NCBI RefSeq assembly: GCF_002890915.1
Contig: NZ_POUT01000009.1
Coordinates: forward strand, 177,096-241,095
Length of the DNA stretch: 64,000 bases
From: Stutzerimonas stutzeri
GTDB taxonomy: Bacteria > Pseudomonadota > Gammaproteobacteria > Pseudomonadales > Pseudomonadaceae
Direction of reading: 5' to 3'
Shown here: positions 40,832-51,355 of the stretch, in pieces
Position numbering within the stretch: the first letter of the stretch is position 1
Layout: each line of letters opens with the position of its first letter
Notes under the pieces: generated by a model
The model's input: the letters and a program-made list of their open reading frames with translations, nothing else
Databases searched by the model: none
Told to the model about the DNA's origin: nothing
Made by a program: the position numbers and the translations under genes

Positions 40832-42371
40832 CGCCAGCGTGTCGATTCGCCCGCGCAGCCCCTGGGAAGCACTGGACCTCGGCATTCTGCTCGCCCAGCG
40901 CCATGCCGGCCTGCTGATGGCGAGCTGGGCGCTCGCCACCCTGCCGCTCTTCGCCGCCCTCAGCCTGCTGCTCTGGCGCTATCCGAGTCTGGCGCTGCTG
41001 CTGTTCTGGTGGCTCAAACCGCTGTACGAACGGCTGCCACTGCATATTCTCTCGCGCGCTTTGTTCGGCGACATCCCCACCCTGGGCGAAAGCCTGAGAG
41101 CGGTGCCCGGCCTGTTGCGCCCGCAATGGTTCGCCAGCCTGACCTGGCGCCGACTGAGCACCACGCGCAGCTTCGATCTGCCGGTGCAGCAACTCGAAGG
41201 GCTCGGCGGCACGACACGCCGTCAACGCCTGGTGACGCTGGGCCTGCGCAGCGGGCGTGCCGCCAGCTGGCTGACCGTGGTCGGCGTGCATCTGGAAGGC
41301 GCACTCTGGCTCGGTCTGCTCGGCTTGCTCTACCTCATGCTGCCGGCACAACTGGTGCAGAGTTGGAACTGGCAGGAGCTGCTCGGGCTCGGCAGTGAAT
41401 GGCTCTGGCTGGAACACCTGTCCAACCTGCTCTATGCGCTGGTGCTGGTCGTCTGGGAGCCGATCTATGTCGCCTGCGGCTTCAGTCTCTACCTCAACCG
41501 GCGCACCCAACTGGAGGCCTGGGATATCGAACTGGCCTTCCGCCGCCTACGCCAACGTCTGTCGGATGCCGTGCCCGTCCTGCTGCTCGTCTGCGGCCTG
41601 GCCCTGTGGTCGTCGGACGACGCGGCCTGGGCAGCACCCGCGCCTGCACCAGACGCAGCACAGGCCGGCCCCGAGACCCGGCGCCTGCTCAATCAGCCCT
41701 TGACCAGCGAGGCGGCGCGCCAGCGGATCGGCGAACTGCTGGAGCAGCCGCCGTTCCAGCATCGCGAAACGGTCACCCGCTGGCGCTTCGGCAACACCGC
41801 CGGCGAACAGGAGCCCGGCGCACTGGCGCGCCTGCTGGAATCCCTGCTGCAGGGCGGCAAGCTCTGGCAAGGCCTGGAAAGGCTGGCGCAGGTGCTGGAA
41901 ATACTGCTGTGGACGGCGCTCGCGCTGCTGGTCGCCCTGTTGCTGTGGCGTTATCGCGACTGGCTACGCACCTTCGGCGTCCGCCTGCCGCGGCCGCGCA
42001 TTCGTCCGAAGTCGGCAACCAACCAGCTGTTCGGCCTGGACGTTGCACCCGAGAACCTGCCGCTCGATGTCGCCTCCGAAGCCGAACGGCTCTGGCAGGA
42101 GCATCCGCGCGAAGCGCTCGGCCTGCTCTACCGCGCCCTGCTCAGCCGGCTGCTGCACGAATTCCAGCTACCGTTGAAGGCCGCGCATACCGAAGGGGAA
42201 GTCCTGCGGCAGGTGCGTAGGCTCGAACGTGCCGAACTTACCCGCTTCACGGAAACACTGACCCGCCACTGGCAGGCCCAGGCCTACGGGCACCGGAACG
42301 CGGCCGCGGCGACAGGTGCTGAACTGTGCGCCGGCTGGCGCGCGCTGTTCGCGCAGGAGCGCCACGCATGA
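40818..42371 (+). CDS. DUF4129-containing membrane protein of MoxR operon
   Basis: 517 residues. Several hydrophobic segments in the first 230 residues and again near 355-375 (ILLWTALALLVALLLWRYRDW, quoted only up to that length in parts: LLWTALALLVALLLWRY). A soluble C-terminal DUF4129 region carries AERLWQEHPREALGLLYRALLS. Weak similarity within the family; function unknown. The ATG lies inside the SpoIIM-like coding region and its stop overlaps the next start by ATGA. Confidence 0.85.
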   Translation: MQLTDASVSIRPRSPWEALDLGILLAQRHAGLLMASWALATLPLFAALSLLLWRYPSLALLLFWWLKPLYERLPLHILSRALFGDIPTLGESLRAVPGLLRPQWFASLTWRRLSTTRSFDLPVQQLEGLGGTTRRQRLVTLGLRSGRAASWLTVVGVHLEGALWLGLLGLLYLMLPAQLVQSWNWQELLGLGSEWLWLEHLSNLLYALVLVVWEPIYVACGFSLYLNRRTQLEAWDIELAFRRLRQRLSDAVPVLLLVCGLALWSSDDAAWAAPAPAPDAAQAGPETRRLLNQPLTSEAARQRIGELLEQPPFQHRETVTRWRFGNTAGEQEPGALARLLESLLQGGKLWQGLERLAQVLEILLWTALALLVALLLWRYRDWLRTFGVRLPRPRIRPKSATNQLFGLDVAPENLPLDVASEAERLWQEHPREALGLLYRALLSRLLHEFQLPLKAAHTEGEVLRQVRRLERAELTRFTETLTRHWQAQAYGHRNAAAATGAELCAGWRALFAQERHA

Positions 42372-43536
42372 CCCGGCGCCGCTCACTGCTCCTCGCGGCC
42401 CTCGCCGCACTGCTGACGGCCAGCCTGGGCTACTGGCTGGCCGGCAAGCTGCATCCCTACGCGGACGTCGTCGACCACGGCCCCGCGCCAGAGGCACGGG
42501 CCAACCCCTACCTGGCCGCGGAGCTGTTTCTACGCGGGCTCGGCCTGCAGGTAGCCCACCATGAAGGTCTCGCCGGACTGCAAGCGCTGCCCAGCCACGG
42601 CCAGACCTTGCTGCTGCTTGGCGATCGCAGCCAGCTGTCGCCGCGCCAGAGCGATCGGCTGTTGCAATGGGCCGCTGCCGGTGGCCACCTGGTTTTCGTC
42701 GCGGAACGCTTGTGGGACGAAGAAGCCGGAAAAAGCGGAGACCTGCTGCTGGATCGCCTGAACCTGCAACAGTTCGCGACCGACGAACGGGATCACGGCG
42801 ATGCCGCGGCGACAGCGACCTCCGCCGAGCAGCACCCGCAGTTGACCAAGCTGTACCTTGAGAATGAAAGCGCGCCGGCCTATCTGGCCTTCGATACCGC
42901 CTTCCACCTCTACGACGCCGACAATCGCGCCCATGCCTGGGCGAACAGCGCCGGCGCCACGCACATGTTGCAACTGCAGCACGGCGACGGCCTGATCACC
43001 GCACTGACCGACGCCTGGATCTGGCAGACCTCGCATATCGATGCCTACGACCACGCCTGGCTGCTCTGGTACCTGACCCAGGACAGCGCCGTAACCCTGG
43101 TGCACCGCAACGATCGGCCAGGGCTGTTCACGCTGCTGCGGAGCCATTTCCCCGAGGCGCTGACCGCGCTGGCGCTGTTCGCACTGCTGGGGCTCTGGCA
43201 TGCCGGACAGCGTTTCGGCCCCCGGCAGGCTCCCACCAGTGCGGCGCGCCGCCAACTACGCGAGCATCTGCGCGGCGCGGCGGAATTCCTCCTGCGCCAG
43301 GGCGGCCAGCGCAGCCTGATGCTGCGCTTGCAACACGACATCCAGCGCCGGGCCGGCCACCGCCAGCCCGGCTTCGAGCAGCTCCCGGCCGACAGCCAGT
43401 TGCAGATACTCGCCCAACTTGCCCGCCTGCCGGTGGCGAGCGTCGAACAAGCCATGCGCGCCCTGCCTCCACGCCGCATGCCCGCCACCGAATTCACCCG
43501 CCAGGTAGCCCGCCTGCAAAGCCTCAGGAACGCCCT

Positions 43537-43540
<4 letters not shown>
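42368..43540 (+). CDS. DUF4350-containing protein of MoxR operon
   Basis: 390 residues: one N-terminal membrane anchor (SLLLAALAALLTASLGYWLAG, in short LAALLTASLGYWLAG), a periplasmic-facing region of glutamine-amidotransferase-like fold (LLLLGDRSQLSPRQSDRLLQW), a second membrane segment near residue 270 (PEALTALALFALLGLW) and a cytoplasmic tail. The DUF4350 name is inferred from context and motif. Coupled on both sides by ATGA overlaps. Confidence 0.82.
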
Positions 43541-44550
<1,010 letters not shown>

Positions 44551-44566
44551 CCAGAGCCGCCTGCAC

Positions 44567-45898
44567 ATGACGCCATCCTTCCGCCTGCTCGTCGCGCTCG
44601 CCACGCTGTTGCTGCTGGCCTTGCCGCTCGGCGCGCTCAGCGTGCTCGATGGCGGTCGTGCCGCTGCCTGGCACCCCATCTGGTGGGGGCTGCTGCTGGC
44701 CCTGGGCATAGTGGCGCTGATCGACGCATTCTGGCTGCGGCGCCTGCCCACCCCGCCGCTGCAGCGCCGCCTTTCCGGCAGCCTGCCGCTGGGGCGCTGG
44801 AGCACGGTGCAGTTGCTCGCACGCAACGACCATGCGCGCGCGCAGGAGCTGGAGATCTTCGACCATGTGCCGCCCGGCATGACCTTCGAGCAGCTACCGC
44901 AACGCATCCGCCTGCGGCCGGGCGAACACTGCGAACTCGATTACCGCCTGCGCCCGACCCAACGCGGGCATTTCGCCTTCACGCGCTGCGAGATCCGCCT
45001 GGCCAGCCCGCTGGGCCTATGGCGCGGCCGGCGGCAGCAGGCGTTGCCCGACGAAACCCGCGTCTACCCCGATTTCAGCCAGTTGCAGGGTGCCGGCCTG
45101 CAACTGGTCGACCACTGGCTGAGCCGTCTCGGCGTGCGCCAGCGGCCCCGTCGTGGCCTGGGGCTGGAATTCCATCAGCTGCGCGAATTCCGTGAGGGTG
45201 ACACCCTGCGGCAGATCGACTGGAAAGCCACGGCCCGCGCCCGCACGCCCATCGCCCGCGAATACCAGGACGAGCGCGACCAGCAGATCCTGTTGATGCT
45301 CGATTGCGGCCGGCGCATGCGCAGCCAGGACGGTGAGCTGGCGCACTTCGACCACGCCCTCAACGCCTGCCTGCTGCTCGCCTATGCCGCCCTGCGCCAG
45401 GGCGATGCAGTCGGGATCAGCACCTTCGCCAGCGACCAGCCACGCCACCTGGCACCGGCAAAGGGCCAGCGACAGCTGAGCGTGCTGCTGAACACGCTGT
45501 ACGATCTGCAGCCCAGCCAGCGCCCCGCCGACTATGCGGCGGCGATCGACCGGCTGCTTGGCCACCAGCAACGCCGGGCGCTGGTCATCCTGCTGAGCAA
45601 CCTGCGCGACGAGGACGATGGCGAGCTGCGCGCAGCCCTTGCGCGCCTTTCACGCCGGCACCGGGTGTTGCTGGTGAGCCTGCGCGAAGAGGTACTGGAC
45701 CAGTTGCGCCAGCAGCCGGTCGAAAGCCTCGACGACGCCCTCGGCTATTGCGGTGCGCTGGACTACCTGGGCGCCCGCGACGAGCTCTACAAGCGCCTGG
45801 CCGCCAGCGGCGTGCCGATCCTCGATGCCCGCCCGCGCGAACTGGGGCCGGAACTGGTGGGGCGCTATCTGGCCTGGAAGAAATCCGGAACGCTCTGA
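44567..45898 (+). CDS. DUF58 protein (von Willebrand-like, degenerate MIDAS)
   Basis: 443 residues: two N-terminal membrane segments (residues 7-26 and 36-55), then the DUF58 signature GDTLRQIDWKATAR at 211-224. A VWA-like fold follows. Where a metal-ion site DxSxS is expected there is DCGRRM (246-251), so metal binding is doubtful. It is the natural partner of MoxR. No alternative start in frame has a better ribosome-binding site. Confidence 0.9.
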   Translation: MTPSFRLLVALATLLLLALPLGALSVLDGGRAAAWHPIWWGLLLALGIVALIDAFWLRRLPTPPLQRRLSGSLPLGRWSTVQLLARNDHARAQELEIFDHVPPGMTFEQLPQRIRLRPGEHCELDYRLRPTQRGHFAFTRCEIRLASPLGLWRGRRQQALPDETRVYPDFSQLQGAGLQLVDHWLSRLGVRQRPRRGLGLEFHQLREFREGDTLRQIDWKATARARTPIAREYQDERDQQILLMLDCGRRMRSQDGELAHFDHALNACLLLAYAALRQGDAVGISTFASDQPRHLAPAKGQRQLSVLLNTLYDLQPSQRPADYAAAIDRLLGHQQRRALVILLSNLRDEDDGELRAALARLSRRHRVLLVSLREEVLDQLRQQPVESLDDALGYCGALDYLGARDELYKRLAASGVPILDARPRELGPELVGRYLAWKKSGTL

Positions 45899-45950
45899 GA
45901 AGCGTCACGCGCCGCTGCACAGGCTTGCTTGCGCTTGAAGCTCAAAAGCA

Positions 45951-46025
45951 TCGCCCCGAGGGCGGGCCTCCCACAAAAGCAGCCGGCGCACACCGAACCC
46001 TGTGGGAGGCGCGCCCTCGCGGCGA
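45951..46025. repeat. REP pair in inverted orientation (REPIN-like)
   Basis: Two 25-bp arms, TCGCCCCGAGGGCGGGCCTC and its inverted partner ending in GCCCTCGCGGCGA, with 23 of 25 bases complementary, 25 bp apart. The CCTCCCACA/TGTGGGAGG ends are typical of Pseudomonas REP sequences. It lies between convergent genes. Confidence 0.85.
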
Positions 46026-46051
46026 TTGCAGGCCGAAGGCCTGCCAGAAGC

Positions 46052-46486
46052 TCACAAGCCGTGGCAGCAATCCTTGTCGGTGAACCTGTCCGGCTCCGTG
46101 CCGGGACAAGGCGCGATTACCGGGGGAACGTGCAGCATCGGCTGGAAGCTGAAGTAATGATGCAACGCCGCGATCATCTCCTTGATGTCACCCGGCGGTT
46201 CGATCAGCGAGAAGCCGGTATCGAAGCTGCCGGGCGTGACATCCTCGCGCGACCAGAGGCTCAGCGCGCTGAAATCCACATGACGCACCTGGCCGACCTG
46301 GCCAGGAATCTTCAGGCGCATCTCGAAGCGCACGCCAAGCATCATCGGATAGGGACTGATCAGCATCAGTCCGCCCTCGGACAGGTTGCCGATGAAACCC
46401 AGCGGTTTGTCGGTGAACCGGTTGAAGACATTGAGGTAATACGGCAACTGGTGTCGCTGGATACGACGCTGATTCGCCATGTTCAT
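46052..46486 (-). CDS. PilZ-domain protein, type 1
   Basis: A 144-residue single PilZ domain: QRRIQRHQLPYYLNVF carries the arginine-rich N-terminal motif and NLSEGGLMLIS the DxSxxG-like loop (here NLSEGG), both needed to bind c-di-GMP. The aspartate of that loop is replaced by N, so affinity may be reduced. MNMANQ is the start nearest AAGG; the next methionine two codons on is also possible. It converges with the MoxR operon. Confidence 0.85.
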   Translation of the reverse strand: MNMANQRRIQRHQLPYYLNVFNRFTDKPLGFIGNLSEGGLMLISPYPMMLGVRFEMRLKIPGQVGQVRHVDFSALSLWSREDVTPGSFDTGFSLIEPPGDIKEMIAALHHYFSFQPMLHVPPVIAPCPGTEPDRFTDKDCCHGL

Positions 46487-46526
46487 TCGATTGGGCCTTA
46501 GGGTCTGCCGTGCGAATCCGCTCAGC

Positions 46527-46949
46527 TCAACGGCATGCCTGGTCAATGCGGGTAGCCAGTTGCTGTCGAGCTGCCTCTATTTCGCTTTCACTGTAGTAGA
46601 CGCGCGCTCCGGTTGCATCGTTACGGAAGAAGCGCCCGCCCTGCTGCAATTGAGCGAGTCGGCTGCGCAGGCTCCGGCACTCCTGCTCGCGCTTGGCGTG
46701 CAACGCGCCGGCCTGCTGGTCGGCCGCTCGCTGCTCTTGCCGGCGCGCCTCGAAAAAGCGCTCGCTGCGGACCTCGCGTTCGCGGGTGGGCTCATCGCGC
46801 TCCATCACCTGCGGGCGCACCTCGATCCGCTCAGCACCCGGCGCCGGGCGCTGGCCGAAATGCACTTGCCCCTGGGCATCGGTCCAGCGATAGATCTGCG
46901 CCGATGCCAGTAGCGGCAGCAGGGCCAAGGCCAGAAACAGAACTCGCAT
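46527..46949 (-). CDS. DUF4124-domain exported protein
   Basis: 140 residues: Sec signal MRVLFLALALLPLLASA, then the DUF4124 motif QIYRWTDAQGQVHFGQRP and a highly charged, arginine/glutamate-rich helical region (residues 50-125). Function unknown; family members are periplasmic. GGAGGGAA precedes the ATG. Possibly co-transcribed with the lipoprotein gene to its right, 38 bp upstream. Confidence 0.88.
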   Translation of the reverse strand: MRVLFLALALLPLLASAQIYRWTDAQGQVHFGQRPAPGAERIEVRPQVMERDEPTREREVRSERFFEARRQEQRAADQQAGALHAKREQECRSLRSRLAQLQQGGRFFRNDATGARVYYSESEIEAARQQLATRIDQACR

Positions 46950-46987
46950 GATTTCCCTCCTGGATGTCATGCCGAACAAGGATGCGC

Positions 46988-47368
46988 TCAACGCTTGGCC
47001 GGTAGGCTCACCACGCCGGGCGCATCCGGTTGATAGTGCCCCAACTGCCGCAGGGTCTCCAGCCGGGCGCGGGCGCGATAGGCATATTCGCTGGCCGGAT
47101 GGCGCTCGAGGATGAAGCGATAGGTCTCGCTGGCATCGACGAACAGGCCCTGGCGCTCCAGGCACTGCCCACGCAGCAGGGAAATCTCCGGCTGCAGCTG
47201 GCTGCGTGGCCGGCTGCGTCGCTCGGCCTGGGAAAGCGACAGCATGACGCCCTCGCAATTGTCCGCCTCGTAATACCGATAGGCGTCGTCCAGGTGGCGG
47301 TCGAGGGCGTGCCGGCTGCTGCAGCCAACGGTGAGAACGCTCAGAAAAACAAGAATCAGGGTGCGCAT
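46988..47368 (-). CDS. Small lipoprotein with tetratricopeptide-like helices
   Basis: 126 residues: lipoprotein signal with lipobox LTVGC (cysteine 16), then helical repeats ending ERHPASEYAYRARARLETL typical of TPR/YbgF-like proteins. Serine residues follow the cysteine, so outer-membrane sorting is expected. GGAGGAT lies upstream on the minus strand. Function unknown. Confidence 0.85.
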   Translation of the reverse strand: MRTLILVFLSVLTVGCSSRHALDRHLDDAYRYYEADNCEGVMLSLSQAERRSRPRSQLQPEISLLRGQCLERQGLFVDASETYRFILERHPASEYAYRARARLETLRQLGHYQPDAPGVVSLPAKR

Positions 47369-47514
47369 GGGATCCTCCGGATGCCCCTGTATCGACCGCC
47401 GCGGAGAATTCTGCAGACGCGTTGTCGCACCGCCGAAAGAGTAGTGGCCAGCGGGCGATGACTACAGCGAACGGGCATAGTAGCCTCGGTCGCAGCCAGA
47501 AAAAGGAGCAATCA

Positions 47515-48963
47515 ATGATTTCGCGTCGCACCAAGATCGTCGCAACCCTGGGTCCGGCCAGCAGTTCGCCCGATGTGCTGGAGAAAATGATCGTTGCCGG
47601 GCTGGACGTCGCCCGCCTGAATTTCTCCCACGGCACCCCGGACGAGCACCGCGCGCGGGCCGAGCTGGTTCGCGAGATCGCGGCCCGTCACGGCCGCTTC
47701 GTCGCGCTGCTCGGCGATCTGCAGGGCCCGAAGATCCGCATCGCCAAGTTCGCCGGCAAGCGCATCGAGCTGAAGGAAGGCGACCGCTTCCGCTTCTCCG
47801 TTACCCACCCGCGCGACGCCGGCACCCAGGAGGTGGTCGGCATCGACTATCCGGACCTGGTCAAGGACTGCAGCGTCGGCGACGAATTGCTGCTGGATGA
47901 CGGCCGCGTGGTCATGCGGGTCGACAATGCCACCGCCGACGAACTGCATTGCACCGTGCTGATCGGCGGCCCGCTGTCGGACAACAAGGGCATCAACCGC
48001 CGCGGTGGCGGCCTCACCGCGCCGGCGCTGACCGCCAAGGACAAGGCCGACATCAAGCTGGCCGCGGACCTGCAGCTGGACTACCTGGCCGTTTCCTTCC
48101 CGCGCGATGCCGCGGACATGGAGCTGGCGCGGCGCCTGCGCGACGAGGCGGGCTCCAGCGCCTGGCTGATCGCCAAGATCGAACGCGCCGAAGCGGTCGC
48201 CGACGACGAGGCGCTCGACGGCCTGATCCGCGCCAGCGACGGCGTGATGGTGGCCCGTGGCGACCTCGGCGTGGAGATCGGTGACGCCGAACTGGTGGGT
48301 ATCCAGAAGAAGATCATTCTGCATGCGCGCCGCCACAACAAGGTGGTGATCACCGCGACCCAGATGATGGAGTCGATGATCCACAGCCCGATGCCGACCC
48401 GCGCGGAAGTCTCCGATGTAGCCAACGCCGTGCTCGACTACACCGATGCGGTGATGCTCTCGGCCGAAAGCGCCGCCGGCGAGTACCCGGTCGAGGCGAT
48501 CAAGGCCATGGCGCGCGTCTGCGTCGGCGCCGAGAAGCATCCGACCAGCACCAAGTCCGGCCACCGCCTCGGCCAGCGCTTCGAGCGCTGCGACGAGAGC
48601 GCCGCGCTGGCGGCGATGTACACCGCCAACCATTTCCCGGGCGTCAAGGCGATCATCGCCCTGACCGAAAGCGGCTACACGCCGCTGATCATGTCGCGCA
48701 TCCGCTCCTCGGTGCCGATCTTCGCCTTCTCGCCCCACCGCGAGACCCAGGCGCGCGTCGCGTTGTTCCGCGGCGTACAGACGGTGCCCTTCGACCCGGC
48801 GGCGCTGCCGGCGGACAAGGTCAGCCAGATCGCCGTGGAAGAGCTGCTCAAGCGCAACATGGTGCAGCCCGGCGACTGGGTGATCCTGACCAAGGGCGAC
48901 AGCTACCACGACAGTACCGGCGGCACCAACACGATGAAGATCCTGCGCGTCGGCGACCAGTGA
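47515..48963 (+). CDS. pykA: Pyruvate kinase
   Basis: Makes pyruvate and ATP from phosphoenolpyruvate and ADP. 482 residues beginning ISRRTKIVATLGPASSS, with catalytic VARLNFSHG, metal-binding KIERAEAV and the signature MVARGDLGVEI. The C-terminal domain is AMP/sugar-phosphate-binding. AAAAGGAG is 8 bp before the ATG. Its neighbours match the P. aeruginosa pykA locus, as I remember it. Confidence 0.97.
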   Translation: MISRRTKIVATLGPASSSPDVLEKMIVAGLDVARLNFSHGTPDEHRARAELVREIAARHGRFVALLGDLQGPKIRIAKFAGKRIELKEGDRFRFSVTHPRDAGTQEVVGIDYPDLVKDCSVGDELLLDDGRVVMRVDNATADELHCTVLIGGPLSDNKGINRRGGGLTAPALTAKDKADIKLAADLQLDYLAVSFPRDAADMELARRLRDEAGSSAWLIAKIERAEAVADDEALDGLIRASDGVMVARGDLGVEIGDAELVGIQKKIILHARRHNKVVITATQMMESMIHSPMPTRAEVSDVANAVLDYTDAVMLSAESAAGEYPVEAIKAMARVCVGAEKHPTSTKSGHRLGQRFERCDESAALAAMYTANHFPGVKAIIALTESGYTPLIMSRIRSSVPIFAFSPHRETQARVALFRGVQTVPFDPAALPADKVSQIAVEELLKRNMVQPGDWVILTKGDSYHDSTGGTNTMKILRVGDQ

Positions 48964-48970
48964 GTCGAGT

Positions 48971-49003
48971 CATCGGGGCCCGGCGCCATACCGGGCCCCG
49001 ATG
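48971..49003 (+). terminator. Hairpin after pykA
   Basis: A perfect 13-bp inverted repeat (CATCGGGGCCCGG / CCGGGCCCCGATG) with 7-base loop, 7 bp past the stop. No T run, so it may be an mRNA-stabilising or rho-assisted structure rather than a simple terminator. Confidence 0.6.
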
Positions 49004-49083
49004 AGTGCGGCACACCGCAGAAGCGCGGGGAGCGGGTTCGCACCCACGAGCCCGCTGCAGATCATCGCGTGCATGGCCCGCGC

Positions 49084-50034
49084 CTACGACGGCGCGTCCG
49101 CGCCTTCCCGTTCCACGAACACATCGCTGAACACCTGCCCGCGCGGCAGGCCCGCCATGAACAGGCGCCTGGCGCAGGCCTCGACGAATGCCGACCCGCC
49201 GCAGACCAGGGCGATCGCCTGGCGCGATGCCGGGTGCAGCGCCTGCAGGCAGCCTGCCCGCTGGTCTTCTCCCAACCACTCCAGCTGCAGGTTTTCGCAG
49301 CGGCTGGCCAATTCCGCCAGCGGCTCGGCCAGATAGTGCCCGCCACGGGCGAAATGCAGCAGCCTGATCGGCCCGCGATGTCCCTGGCGCAGCGCCTCGC
49401 GCAGCACGCCCCACAGCGGCGCCATGCCGGTGCCGGCGGCCAATAGCAGCAGCGGCCGCTCGGACCAGTCCGGATCGTAATGCAGCGCCCCGCCGTGCAG
49501 TTCGCCAAGCCGCAGGCTGTCGCCCGTGCGCAGGCGGCGCGCCGCATCGCAGAATGCCCCCGGCCGTGAGCAGTCCAGATGGAACTCCAGCCATGGCTCG
49601 TCGCCCGGCAGGCTGGCCAGCGAATACGGCCGGGCGACGCCCCCGGCATGCCACAGCAGCAGGTGCTGGCCGGCGCGGTAACGCAGCGGGCGCTCCGGCA
49701 ACAGCCGCACGCGCAGCACCTCCCCGCTCAGCCAGGCCAGCTCCTGCACCCGAGCCGGCATACCGTCGCGCAGCGGGTCGAAGACTTCCACACGCAGGTC
49801 CTCTTCGACCCGGCACTGGCAGGCCAGGCGCCAGCCCCGCTCGCGTTGCTCCGCGCTCAGCGCCCCGGGTAGCAGATCCCGCGGCTCGCCGCCGACGCAG
49901 CGCACCAGACAGGCATGGCAGCTACCGGCACGGCAGCTGTACGGCACCTGCAGCCCGGCATGGTGCAGGGCATCGAGCAGGTTCTCCCCGGCCCGTACCG
50001 TCCAGCTCCGTTCGCCGCAACGCAGCTCAGGCAC
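49084..50034 (-). CDS. Ferredoxin-type 2Fe-2S / FAD reductase
   Basis: Electron-transfer protein of 316 residues: N-terminal plant-type [2Fe-2S] ferredoxin (C34, C39, C42 in YSCRAGSCHAC and C72), then FAD-binding (RPYSLAS) and NAD-binding (AAGTGMAPLWG, VCGGSAF) domains. It resembles phenol hydroxylase or CDP-6-deoxyhexose reductases, but no oxygenase partner is nearby. GTG start chosen at VPELRCG because similarity starts there and GAGAG is upstream; it overlaps the GGDEF stop by 8 bp. Confidence 0.88.
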   Translation of the reverse strand: MPELRCGERSWTVRAGENLLDALHHAGLQVPYSCRAGSCHACLVRCVGGEPRDLLPGALSAEQRERGWRLACQCRVEEDLRVEVFDPLRDGMPARVQELAWLSGEVLRVRLLPERPLRYRAGQHLLLWHAGGVARPYSLASLPGDEPWLEFHLDCSRPGAFCDAARRLRTGDSLRLGELHGGALHYDPDWSERPLLLLAAGTGMAPLWGVLREALRQGHRGPIRLLHFARGGHYLAEPLAELASRCENLQLEWLGEDQRAGCLQALHPASRQAIALVCGGSAFVEACARRLFMAGLPRGQVFSDVFVEREGADAPS

Positions 50035-51157
50035 GGACGCTCTCCCAGGCCCGCGCACAGCGGTTGCGGCCGCTGCGCTTGGCGCGGTAGAGCGCTTCAT
50101 CGGCCTGCTGCAGCGACTCGTCCAGGTCGTCGCCGGCATTGAGCAAGGTCAGGCCGATCGACAGGCTCAAGTGTCCGGCTTCGATGCAGACATCCGTCGG
50201 CTGCGCATTGGCGAAGGCCTCGCGCAGACGCTCGCAGCAGGCGCTGAACTGCTCGGCATCGGTATTGGGCAGCAGCAGCACGAACTCCTCACCGCCGTAG
50301 CGGGCGAGCACGTCGTCGTCACGCAGGCAGGAGCGCGCCACGGCGGCGAAGGTCTGCAGGACGCGATCGCCGGTGGCATGGCCATGGATGTCGTTGATCC
50401 GCTTGAAGTGATCCAGATCGATCAGCGCCAGCCCAGACTGATGGCCCTTGCGCAGCCGGCTCAGCTCGGCTTCGGCCATGCGCAGGAAACGCCGCCGGTT
50501 GTACAGCCCGGTCAGCTCGTCGGTGGAAGCCAGGTCTTCGAGCTGGCGCATCATGCCGCGCAACGTATCCTGGTGGGCCTGCAGGGCGAAGCGTCGCTGG
50601 CGCATGCGTTGGCGCAGGCGATAGACATGGCCGACGAACAGGCACATCCAGATCAGCGTCACCAGCAACACGCTGGCCTCGAGCAGGAAGACGGTCGGCT
50701 CCGCCAGGCGCTGCAGGTAGAAGTCCGGTGCGCTGACCGCGACGAAACTGAGGAATGCCAGGGCAGCGTAGCGGATGAAGCGCTTTGGCGGCAGGAATAC
50801 CGCGAACATCAACACCAGCAGATAGAGCACCAGCAACGAGCCGCGCGCGCTCCCCACGTTGAACAGGAAATAGCTCAGCCAGACCAGCGCCAGCAGCACC
50901 TGCGGCTCGGTCAGGCTGGGATCCTTGAAGCGCAGGTTGATGCCGCGGTGGAAAACCCAGAAGAACACCAGCTGGCTGAGCACGATCAGCGCCGAGCAGA
51001 TCACCGCGCTGGTGACGGAGGCTTCATAGAATCCGCCGACGACCGCGATCCAGGTCAACGGCAGAGCCAGGGCATAGGTAAGCGCCGCCATCGCGAACCG
51101 TTTCGTGACCAGTTGCTGCAAAGCCCGCTGATCGGCCTCGTCACGCATCGCACTCAT
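50027..51157 (-). CDS. Membrane-bound diguanylate cyclase (SadC-like position)
   Basis: 376 residues. Six hydrophobic helices (about residues 20-180) precede a short linker coiled region and the GGDEF domain, with active site GGEEF (288-292) and inhibitory RDDD (279-282), so c-di-GMP synthesis under product control is expected. In P. aeruginosa the GGDEF gene next to fumarase and a ferredoxin reductase is sadC. Here the N-terminus is shorter than I recall for SadC, so the symbol is not assigned. Weak ribosome-binding site. Confidence 0.88.
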   Translation of the reverse strand: MSAMRDEADQRALQQLVTKRFAMAALTYALALPLTWIAVVGGFYEASVTSAVICSALIVLSQLVFFWVFHRGINLRFKDPSLTEPQVLLALVWLSYFLFNVGSARGSLLVLYLLVLMFAVFLPPKRFIRYAALAFLSFVAVSAPDFYLQRLAEPTVFLLEASVLLVTLIWMCLFVGHVYRLRQRMRQRRFALQAHQDTLRGMMRQLEDLASTDELTGLYNRRRFLRMAEAELSRLRKGHQSGLALIDLDHFKRINDIHGHATGDRVLQTFAAVARSCLRDDDVLARYGGEEFVLLLPNTDAEQFSACCERLREAFANAQPTDVCIEAGHLSLSIGLTLLNAGDDLDESLQQADEALYRAKRSGRNRCARAWESVRA

Positions 51158-51355
51158 AGGGATCCATCCCGCTGTGGCAATTTGCCGCACTCTACGCCTA
51201 CCCCAATCAAAAACCTAGCCGGCATCCCTTCGCTCCTGGTCCATCCGTGTACCGCGCAGCCCGACGCGTTATACTGCCGCGCATTTTTTTACCTCGGCAC
51301 GCCGACTGCCACCGCTCGACGCGCCACTTCCCGCCCCGCCATGAGGACGCGCTGC

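Noticed and set aside
48971..49003. Simple intrinsic terminator after pykA
   Set aside because: No T run; reported as a hairpin with lower confidence instead.
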